Positions 58,146 to 64,000 of a DNA stretch of 64,000 nucleotides are shown one piece after another (within the stretch, counting starts at the first letter, position 1; every line of letters starts with the position of its first letter). The stretch is from Pseudoclavibacter sp. CFCC 11306 (lineage in GTDB: Bacteria; Actinomycetota; Actinomycetes; Actinomycetales; Microbacteriaceae): NCBI RefSeq assembly GCF_008831235.1, contig NZ_WBKF01000003.1:299699-363698 (forward strand). The letters run 5' to 3'. The notes below the pieces were generated by a model. The model made no database searches. It saw nothing but the letters and a program-made list of their open reading frames with translations, and was not told the origin of the DNA. The translations under genes were made by a program, and so were the position numbers.

Positions 58146-59378
58146 CTACTTCCGCCGCCTCCGCAGCAGTCGATACGCGATCGCTGCCAAAACCGGGGCT
58201 ACGAACGAAGCCGCCAACACGCCCAACGTGGCGTGCTCGGTATGCAGCACCGCATCCGCCCCACCGGCGGAGAACGCGAGCTGCGCCACGAGCAGCGACA
58301 TCGTGAACCCGACACCGGCGAGCAGGGCGACCACCCAGAGATCCGGCCAGCTGACTGATGCCGGCGTGCGCTGCACCACGGCTGTGCCAGCGCGCCGAGC
58401 GCGGCTGACGCTCCACGCACGGCCGATCCGCTGCACGATCCACGTCGCCAGGATGATGCCGACCGGCTTGCCGACGACAAGGCCCAGGAACACTCCGAAG
58501 AAGACAGGGTCAGCACCGAGCGCCACAGCCCCTGCGTCACCGGCCCCGACTGCGGCGTCCGACACCTCCCCGGCACCCGCGCCCCACAGCGGCACCCCGG
58601 CGCTGACCAGGGCGAAGGCGGGCACGACGATCCACATCGAGAGCTGCTGCAGCATCCGGCGCAGGCGCGGTCGCACCCATGGCCCGATCAGCAGACCGAG
58701 CGCTACGGCCACAATCGTGGGATGCAGCCCTGGCGTATAGAACACCGCGAGCACGATCATCGCGAACAGGTCGTCGGCGACCGCGAGCGCGAGCAGAAAC
58801 GCACGCGCAGGCGCAGGCACTCCCGGCGCCACGAGCGCGAGCAGCGAGACCGCGAAGGCGATGTCGGTCGCCGTGGGAATGGCCCATCCGTGCGCAGCCG
58901 ACCCGCCTGCGGTGAACGCGACGAAGATCACGGCCGGCACGACCATACCGCCGAGCGCCGCCATGATCGGCGTCAGCGCCCGCCGCGGAGTCGACAGACT
59001 GCCCCGTGAGAACTCCTCGCGCAGCTCGACGCCGGTCACGAAGAAGAACACGGCGAGCAGCCACTCGGCGACCCACTCGTGCACCGTGAGCGGGCCGAGC
59101 CGTGCCTCGACCACGCCGTGCCACGCTCCGCTCGCCGCAGAATTGGCCAGTACGAGCGCGACTCCCGTCGCCGCAATCAGCAGAAGGCCGGGCAGCATCT
59201 CGGCGCGGCGTCCGCTGCGAGCGCGGTGCGCCCGTTCGGCGGATGCATCGGTCACATCGCGAGCAGCAGAGGCGGCGGGCTGTGTGGTTGCGCTCGGTTG
59301 GCTCGCCTCGCTGGCGGCGCTCACGTCGTTCTGCGCGTCCAAGTGGTTCTGCGCGCTCGGCTCGTTGGGTGCGGGCAT
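58146..59378 (-). CDS. nhaA: Na+/H+ antiporter NhaA
   Basis: A 410-residue NhaA. After a ~60-residue polar Ala/Ser/Thr N-terminus, about 11-12 helices follow. Conserved parts are WLLAVFFFVTGVELREEF, ALGGMVVPAVIF, IPTATDIAFAVSLLAL, the ion-binding aspartate pair in LAVADDLFAMIVLAVFYT, and GFTMSLLVAQLAF. It exchanges sodium (or lithium) for protons across the membrane. GAGGAGACAC precedes the ATG at 59378; the frame is open 14 codons further. Confidence 0.95.
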   Translation of the reverse strand: MPAPNEPSAQNHLDAQNDVSAASEASQPSATTQPAASAARDVTDASAERAHRARSGRRAEMLPGLLLIAATGVALVLANSAASGAWHGVVEARLGPLTVHEWVAEWLLAVFFFVTGVELREEFSRGSLSTPRRALTPIMAALGGMVVPAVIFVAFTAGGSAAHGWAIPTATDIAFAVSLLALVAPGVPAPARAFLLALAVADDLFAMIVLAVFYTPGLHPTIVAVALGLLIGPWVRPRLRRMLQQLSMWIVVPAFALVSAGVPLWGAGAGEVSDAAVGAGDAGAVALGADPVFFGVFLGLVVGKPVGIILATWIVQRIGRAWSVSRARRAGTAVVQRTPASVSWPDLWVVALLAGVGFTMSLLVAQLAFSAGGADAVLHTEHATLGVLAASFVAPVLAAIAYRLLRRRRK

Positions 59379-59467
59379 GTGTCTCCTCGTCTCTGTCGAC
59401 CAGGCTTCCCGACGCACCACTCGGCCCGGAGGGCACGAGACCGCTCTAGTCTACCGGGCGGTCACGG

Positions 59468-59473
59468 TAGAAT
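59468..59473 (+). promoter_or_regulatory. Candidate -10 box of gnd
   Basis: TAGAAT lies 7 nt before the gnd ATG, the same spacing as for the AI-2E gene, so gnd is probably leaderless. Confidence 0.55.
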
Positions 59474-59480
59474 TCTCTGC

Positions 59481-60941
59481 ATGACTTCCAGCGCATCAGC
59501 CAACATCGGCGTCGTCGGCCTCGCCGTCATGGGCAGCAACCTCGCCCGCAACCTGGCCCGGCATGGCAACACCGTCGCTCTCTACAACCGCACTCCGCAG
59601 CGCACCCGCGATCTGATGCGCGACCACGCCGACGAGGGTGACTTCGTGCCCACCGAGACCGTGACCGAGTTCGCTCAGGCGCTGCAACATCCGCGCACCG
59701 CGATCATCATGGTCAAGGCCGGGCAGCCGACAGACGAAGTGATCCGCCAGCTCAGCGAAGTGTTCGAGCCGGGTGACATCATCGTCGACGGCGGCAACGC
59801 GCAGTTCGCCGACACCATTCGACGCGAACGCGAGTCGCGTGCCCGCGGGCTGCACTTCGTCGGCGCAGGCATCTCCGGAGGCGAGGAGGGCGCGCTCAAC
59901 GGGCCGTCGATCATGCCCGGCGGCAGCGACGAGTCGTACGCCACCCTCGGTCCGATCCTCGCGTCGATCGCCGCGCAGGTCGACGGCGAACCCTGCGTCA
60001 CACACGTGGGCACCGACGGCGCTGGCCACTTTGTGAAGATGGTGCACAACGGCATCGAGTACGCAGACATGCAGCTCATCGGCGAGAGCTACGACCTGCT
60101 GCGACGTGGCGCCGGCCTCGAACCTGCTGAGATCGCCGATGTGTTCGCCGAGTGGAACAAGACCGACCTCAACTCGTACCTCGTCGAGATCACCGCCGAG
60201 GTGCTGCGCCAGGTCGACGCCGAGACCGGCAGCCCGCTCGTCGACGTGATCGTCGATCAGGCCGGCATGAAAGGCACTGGCACGTGGACCGTGCAGACCG
60301 CCCTCGACCTGGCAGTGCCGGTCACGGGCATCGCCGAGGCCGTGTTCGCCCGCGGTTTGAGCGGCCGGCCCGTTCAGCGTGAGGCGGCGCAGCGGCGCTT
60401 CACGGCATCCGCCGGATACCCCGACGGCCAGCTCGGTGTGACCGACCGTGACGCCTTCGTCGAGGCGGTGCGTCTCGCACTGCTCGCGTCGAAGATCGTG
60501 GCCTATGCGCAGGGCTTCGACGAGATCCGGGCCGGTGCGGCGGAGCACGGCTGGAACATCGACCTTGCAGCGATCGCCCGCATCTGGCGTGGCGGCTGCA
60601 TCATTCGCGCCGGCTTCCTGAATCTGATCGCGGCGGCATACGAGGGCGATCCGGCGGATGCCCCGGCCTCGCTGATCACTGCGCCTCACTTTGCCGAGGT
60701 GCTCGATGCGACGCAGGGCGCGTGGCGACAGATCGTCGCGCATGCGGCGCTCGGCGGCATCCCGGTACCCGCCTTCGCCAGCTCGTTGGCCTACTTCGAC
60801 GGGCTGCGCTCGCCTCGTCTGCCTGCCGCTCTCGTGCAGGGGCAGCGTGACTTCTTCGGTGCGCACACGTATCGTCGCGTCGATCGCGAGGGAGCCTTCC
60901 ACACACTGTGGTCGGGCGACCGCAGCGAAGTCGAGGCTTAG
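59481..60941 (+). CDS. gnd: 6-phosphogluconate dehydrogenase, decarboxylating
   Basis: A 486-residue long-form enzyme converting 6-phosphogluconate to ribulose 5-phosphate and CO2 in the oxidative pentose phosphate pathway. The dinucleotide motif is VGLAVMGSNLARNLARHG, with an Asn-Arg pair (ALYNRT) suggesting NADP preference. IIVDGGNAQF, FVGAGISGGEEGALNGPSIMPGG, and the catalytic-Lys signature GHFVKMVHNGIEYADMQLI follow. The C-terminal helical domain is complete, ending in HTLWSGD. The ATG at 59481 has no Shine-Dalgarno sequence but a TAGAAT box 7 nt upstream. Confidence 0.97.
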   Translation: MTSSASANIGVVGLAVMGSNLARNLARHGNTVALYNRTPQRTRDLMRDHADEGDFVPTETVTEFAQALQHPRTAIIMVKAGQPTDEVIRQLSEVFEPGDIIVDGGNAQFADTIRRERESRARGLHFVGAGISGGEEGALNGPSIMPGGSDESYATLGPILASIAAQVDGEPCVTHVGTDGAGHFVKMVHNGIEYADMQLIGESYDLLRRGAGLEPAEIADVFAEWNKTDLNSYLVEITAEVLRQVDAETGSPLVDVIVDQAGMKGTGTWTVQTALDLAVPVTGIAEAVFARGLSGRPVQREAAQRRFTASAGYPDGQLGVTDRDAFVEAVRLALLASKIVAYAQGFDEIRAGAAEHGWNIDLAAIARIWRGGCIIRAGFLNLIAAAYEGDPADAPASLITAPHFAEVLDATQGAWRQIVAHAALGGIPVPAFASSLAYFDGLRSPRLPAALVQGQRDFFGAHTYRRVDREGAFHTLWSGDRSEVEA

Positions 60942-61029
60942 CGGGCGGCGCCCCTGACGTCTTGCGCTCAGAACCCGGGTTCGGGTCGGCTGGCCCCGCA
61001 AGAGCGCGCCTCTTACCCTCTCGATAGGC

Positions 61030-61608
61030 TCAGGCAGACGCCTCGAGCAGCCGGGCGGCCACGCCGACCTCGCGCATCTTCGCTGCGATGCTGTCGATCG
61101 TCTCATGCGCGTTGAGCCCGCTCGAGTTCGGCAGCACCCACAGCTCAGCACCGGCCAGTCGCTCCGCCTGCAGCCCCATGTGTGCCTTGGGCCGGTGATA
61201 GGCGGTCCGGTACGACATGATGCCGAGCACCGCGACCACACGTGGACGCACGCGCATCACCAGATTGTCCAGATGCGCAGCGCCAGCGCGCAGCTCGTCG
61301 GCTGAGAGCTCGTCGGCACGGATCGTCGCACGGTTGACGAAGTTCGTCGAGCCGAGTCCGGCTGCGACGAAGTCGGCCCGGTCGGCAGGGCTCAGCCCGT
61401 GGCTGGCATCGAAGTGTCGCTGCACGAGCCCCGATCGTTCGAGCGCAGGCCAGAACCGATTGCCCGGGTAGGCATACGGAGCGTTCACCGCCGCCGTCCA
61501 CAGCCCCGGGTTCACTCCGACGAAGAGCAGCTCTGTGTCCGGACCGATGATGTCGTCGACCGTTCCGTTCTCATGTGCGAGCAGCTCCGCTCTCGTGAAT
61601 CGCTTCAT
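61030..61608 (-). CDS. mug: G/U mismatch-specific DNA glycosylase (Mug/TDG family)
   Basis: A 192-residue uracil-DNA glycosylase of the Mug/TDG family, which removes uracil or thymine mispaired with G. Motif 1 is FVGVNPGLWTAAV with the family Asn, followed by AYPGNRFWPALERSGL. The DNA-intercalation motif appears as VLPNSSGLNAHET (family consensus NPSG-LN). I choose the ATG at 61608 (MKRFTRAE), behind GGAGAGG; an open frame continues 23 codons upstream into the DUF4186 gene. It lies 8 nt after that gene. Confidence 0.92.
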   Translation of the reverse strand: MKRFTRAELLAHENGTVDDIIGPDTELLFVGVNPGLWTAAVNAPYAYPGNRFWPALERSGLVQRHFDASHGLSPADRADFVAAGLGSTNFVNRATIRADELSADELRAGAAHLDNLVMRVRPRVVAVLGIMSYRTAYHRPKAHMGLQAERLAGAELWVLPNSSGLNAHETIDSIAAKMREVGVAARLLEASA

Positions 61609-61616
61609 ACGTGTCG

Positions 61617-62135
61617 TTACCTCTCCTGTGCACCGGCGCGCGGCGCCGACTGCGTGCCCGCTGCCGACTGCGTGCACGCTGAGGCACTTTCCGAGCCCCT
61701 GCTCGAAGCTCTCCCCGCAACGCTCTCAGAGACGCTCTGCGCAACACTCCTCGACGGTGCGCCCGTTCGGCTCGCCGCATCACGCTGCAGATCGCGGTCG
61801 ATCCATACCATGACCACTGCGGCGAGTCGGTCGAGCTCCTGTGGTGTGAGCTCACGCCCCTTCGGAATGCCGTACCACTTCTCGACGCATCCACGGCAGC
61901 AGGTGGCCGTGGCGTGCTGTGCCGGAAAGACCGGGTGCCCCCGATACGGCGTCTGACGCCCATCGTGCACGGGGTGCGCAGCGCCGATCCGTTTGGTCAG
62001 CAAGTCACGGGCGTGGGATGCGATGGTCGCCCTGCCCCGCTGCCTCGCGTAGTCAGCGTCGGCCTTCGCCAGACGGAACTTGGCGCGAAAGGTGGACCGC
62101 GCAAGTCTCGTCAGCATCCCCGCCGGGTCGTTCAT
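61617..62135 (-). CDS. DUF4186 family protein
   Basis: A 172-residue protein of the DUF4186 family: STFRAKFRLAKADADYARQRG, DGRQTPYRGHPVFPAQHATA, TCCRGCVEKWYGIPKGREL and VVMVWIDRDL are its conserved blocks. The Cys-Cys-x-x-Cys and nearby histidines look like a metal or haem-type site, but the function is unknown. The last ~55 residues are Ser/Ala/Arg low complexity, absent from typical members. The ATG at 62135 lies 10 nt after the end of the TPR-like gene, and mug follows after 8 nt, so the three genes form one transcription unit. Confidence 0.88.
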   Translation of the reverse strand: MNDPAGMLTRLARSTFRAKFRLAKADADYARQRGRATIASHARDLLTKRIGAAHPVHDGRQTPYRGHPVFPAQHATATCCRGCVEKWYGIPKGRELTPQELDRLAAVVMVWIDRDLQRDAASRTGAPSRSVAQSVSESVAGRASSRGSESASACTQSAAGTQSAPRAGAQER

Positions 62136-62145
62136 GGTGCGAGGA

Positions 62146-63816
62146 CTACTCGAGAATCTCGCCCAGATCCTGGACCTCGACTTCATCGTCGACAAGCGGC
62201 TTCGGTTCGCCGCTTGTGCCGTGTTTGTGCTCGTTCCAGACGCGAGCAGCGATCTTGGCGCGACGCTCCCAGGCATCCGCTTCAGGGTCTTCGAGCGCAC
62301 GCAGCACATCTGCGTACGCTTCGAAGAGCCGACCGCTGTATGAGAACGCTGTATCAGGATCGAGCTCCGGAATCTCGAGCGCCTTCCGCGCCTCAGCGAG
62401 CTTGCCCTGGTCGCGCCAGGCGCCGCTGACCACGATCGCGAGCTCGACGCGAACCTCGGTGGGCACATCGGTGAGATCAGTCTCTTCGGCCAGCGCGATG
62501 GCATCTGCGGGGCGCTCCAGGCCACGCTCGGCGTCGGCCAGCAGCGCGATGTTCAGCTGGCTGCCGGTGATGCGACGGTGCGTGCGCAGTTCGCGCAGCG
62601 CGGTCTGCCAGTCACCCGAACGATACGCGGCGATGCCGGCGACCTCGCGGACGATCGCGATACGACCGGCTCGCTTCACCGCAGCAGCCGCATAGCTGTA
62701 GGCCTCAGCCGGATCATCGTCGATCAGTGCGAGAGCGACGGCCAGCTGCTGCGCGACCACATCGGCGTTCTCGCGAGCGAGCGTCTTGAGTTCGACGCGC
62801 ATGCCGAACGGCAGGTCGTCGGGGCGCACATTCGCGGGAAGCTCCGGCTCATTGCGCCGCGGTGCGCGGTCGTCGAACCTGCGGTCGTTGCGGTCGCGGT
62901 CGTCATGACGGCGGTCGTCACGCCAATCACTGCCGCCACGATACCCACCACGGCGGTCGTCACGAGCGCCGCCGCGACGATCATCGTCCCGACCGCGATA
63001 GTTCGAACGCCGGTCATCACGCCGGTCGCTGTTTCCCCGGTACCCTCCACGACGGTCATCATTGCCGCGGAAGTCGGAACCCCGGTCGCTACTGCCACGG
63101 AAGCCGCCACGCTGACCGTCACGGTCATTACGGTCGTTGCGGCGATCATCATGACCGCGATATCCGCCCGTGCGATCGTCCCGGTAACCTCCCCGGCGAT
63201 CATCCTGACGGTCGTCCCGGCGGTCACGGCCACCGCGGTAGCCTCCCTGACGGTCGTCGCGATATCCACCGCGTCGATCCTCGCGGTGATCACTGCCACC
63301 ACGGAACCCTCCACGCTGACCGTCACGGTCGTTGCGTTCGTTCCGGCGATCATCATGACCGCGATATCCGCCACGCCGGTCGTCCCGGTAGCCACCCCGG
63401 CGATCATCCTGACGGTCGTCCCGGCGGTCACGGCCACCGCGGTAGCCTCCCTGACGGTCGTCGCGATATCCACCGCGTCGATCCTCGCGGTGATCACTGC
63501 CACCACGGAACCCTCCACGCTGACCGTCACGGTCATTACGGTCATTACGGTCGTTGCGGCGATCATCGTGCCCGCGGTACCCTCCGCGAGAGGAGCCCGA
63601 CCCTTCGCCGTCCCGGCGGGGACGATCCGACCAGCGACCGCCGCCGCGGTACTCGTGACGTTCCTGGTTGCCGCTCCGGCCGCTTTCTCGGTACTGACGT
63701 TTGGGGCCACTGCTGCTGCGGCGGCCATTGCCCGCACCGCCCCGGTGGTCGTTTCGTTCGTTGCGGCCGTGACTGCGGTCTCCGCGGCTGTCGTCGCGAT
63801 CGTTGTATTCACTCAT
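62146..63816 (-). CDS. Arg/Gly/Asp-repeat protein with TPR-like C-terminal domain
   Basis: A 556-residue protein. Residues ~1-330 are built almost only from Arg, Asp, Gly, Asn and Tyr, with repeated blocks such as RRGGYRDDRQGGYRGGRDRR, including two identical-length 68-residue tandem units. This resembles RGG/RG-rich RNA-binding low-complexity regions. Residues ~340-556 form an alpha-helical TPR-like domain (PAEAYSYAAAAVKRAGRIAIV, GDWQTALRELRTHRRITG, GRLFEAYADVLRALEDPE) ending in an acidic tail. GGAGAG before the ATG at 63816 fixes the start. It lies directly downstream of the rRNA terminator. Function unknown; an RNA- or ribosome-related role is inference. Confidence 0.8.
   Translation of the reverse strand: MSEYNDRDDSRGDRSHGRNERNDHRGGAGNGRRSSSGPKRQYRESGRSGNQERHEYRGGGRWSDRPRRDGEGSGSSRGGYRGHDDRRNDRNDRNDRDGQRGGFRGGSDHREDRRGGYRDDRQGGYRGGRDRRDDRQDDRRGGYRDDRRGGYRGHDDRRNERNDRDGQRGGFRGGSDHREDRRGGYRDDRQGGYRGGRDRRDDRQDDRRGGYRDDRTGGYRGHDDRRNDRNDRDGQRGGFRGSSDRGSDFRGNDDRRGGYRGNSDRRDDRRSNYRGRDDDRRGGARDDRRGGYRGGSDWRDDRRHDDRDRNDRRFDDRAPRRNEPELPANVRPDDLPFGMRVELKTLARENADVVAQQLAVALALIDDDPAEAYSYAAAAVKRAGRIAIVREVAGIAAYRSGDWQTALRELRTHRRITGSQLNIALLADAERGLERPADAIALAEETDLTDVPTEVRVELAIVVSGAWRDQGKLAEARKALEIPELDPDTAFSYSGRLFEAYADVLRALEDPEADAWERRAKIAARVWNEHKHGTSGEPKPLVDDEVEVQDLGEILE
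63108..63515 (-). repeat. Two tandem 204-bp coding repeats in the Arg/Gly/Asp-rich gene
   Basis: The landmark CACGCTGACCGTCACGGTC recurs at 63108, 63312 and 63516, exactly 204 nt (68 codons) apart. The two units are nearly identical at DNA level, and partial copies extend to both sides. Confidence 0.9.
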
Positions 63817-63914
63817 GATGTCTCTCCTGTTGTAGACAGGGTCTTCATCATGGTGAAGCAATCCTGCCAGTCTCGTGTTGCGTGTGTGATTGGCGTTCGT
63901 GTGTGTGGTTAACG

Positions 63915-63950
63915 ACGGAAGGCCACCCCGCTAGCGGGGTGGCCTTCCGT
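63915..63950. terminator. rRNA operon terminator hairpin
   Basis: A 36-nt perfect palindrome (each arm begins ACGGAAGGCCACCCCGCT) lies 9 nt after the 5S gene end on the minus strand. It is a strong stem without a T tract. Confidence 0.85.
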
Positions 63951-63958
63951 GAATAATG

Positions 63959-64000
63959 TTCCGGCGGTGTCCTACTCTCCCACACGGTCCCCCGTGCAGT
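63959..64000 (-). rRNA. 5S ribosomal RNA, 3' end (partial; continues beyond window)
   Basis: On the minus strand the last 42 nt read ...GTGTGGGAGAGTAGGACACC then GCCGGAA, the conserved 3' part of bacterial 5S rRNA. The rest of the gene, and presumably the 23S and 16S genes, lie outside the window. Confidence 0.93.

Noticed and set aside
62578..63912. Large + strand open frames opposite the Arg/Gly/Asp-rich gene
   Set aside because: They come from the repetitive GC-rich DNA. The minus-strand frame has a good ribosome-binding site, a TPR-like domain and operon context.

Overview
The window is high-GC chromosomal DNA from an actinobacterium. Four things point that way: a mycothiol S-conjugate amidase (mca), a (Z)-farnesyl diphosphate synthase-like prenyltransferase, LAXTG-type sortase signals, and -10 boxes sitting 6-7 nt before start codons as in leaderless mRNAs. 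I infer a Micrococcales-like lineage but cannot fix the genus. Most genes are core chromosomal genes. I see no phage, plasmid, transposase or CRISPR system.

Layout. 0-9.2 kb: the 3' end of an NAD-glutamate dehydrogenase gene, then a block that resembles M. tuberculosis Rv1080c-Rv1086 in content (hemolysin III-like protein, prenyltransferase, small membrane protein, mca, DUF4307 protein, greA), then ilvA and an AI-2E-family exporter. 9.2-29 kb: an iron-acquisition region with a nitroreductase, an enterochelin-esterase-like hydrolase, isochorismatase and 2,3-dihydroxybenzoate dehydrogenase, a FecBCD-type ABC importer, four large secreted or wall-anchored proteins (two with LAXTG signals and beta-propellers), two AraC regulators and several DtxR/IdeR-like boxes. 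29-39.5 kb: an oxidoreductase, glutaminase plus MFS transporter, a tRNA with anticodon UAA, lemA-htpX, ndh, DUF501-ftsB-eno. 39.8-48.6 kb: metNIQ, hisS, an ABC-2 exporter pair with a very long disordered extension on its ATPase, and mazG. 49.3-64 kb: mfd-pth-rplY, a nitronate monooxygenase-like flavoprotein, an aldo/keto reductase, nhaA, gnd, a Mug-type DNA glycosylase, a DUF4186 protein, an Arg/Gly/Asp-repeat protein with a TPR-like C-terminus, and the 3' end of a 5S rRNA gene, so an rRNA operon lies just beyond the window on the minus strand.

Two observations stand out. First, five intergenic regions (3.2-3.7, 11.2-11.7, 13.1-13.5, 48.6-49.3 and 57.5-58.1 kb) carry two dispersed repeat families that no gene explains. 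Family A is a conserved 24-nt core followed by a 30-nt-periodic array of small inverted repeats. Family B is a composite element with fixed internal spacings of 43, 29 and 41 nt. All copies lie in the same orientation, and A and B occur together in three of the five regions. Second, the iron region couples an ABC siderophore importer, through ATGA start/stop overlaps and shared iron-box-like sites, to large surface proteins that share domains with one another but show no recognisable HtaA/NEAT-type haem domain. This looks like a wall-anchored iron-capture relay built on beta-propellers.

How the genes fit together: the siderophore esterase, DHB enzymes, importer and surface proteins form one iron-response module. 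metNIQ imports methionine. mfd, mug, pth, greA and mazG serve DNA, RNA and nucleotide quality control. ndh, eno and gnd serve central metabolism.
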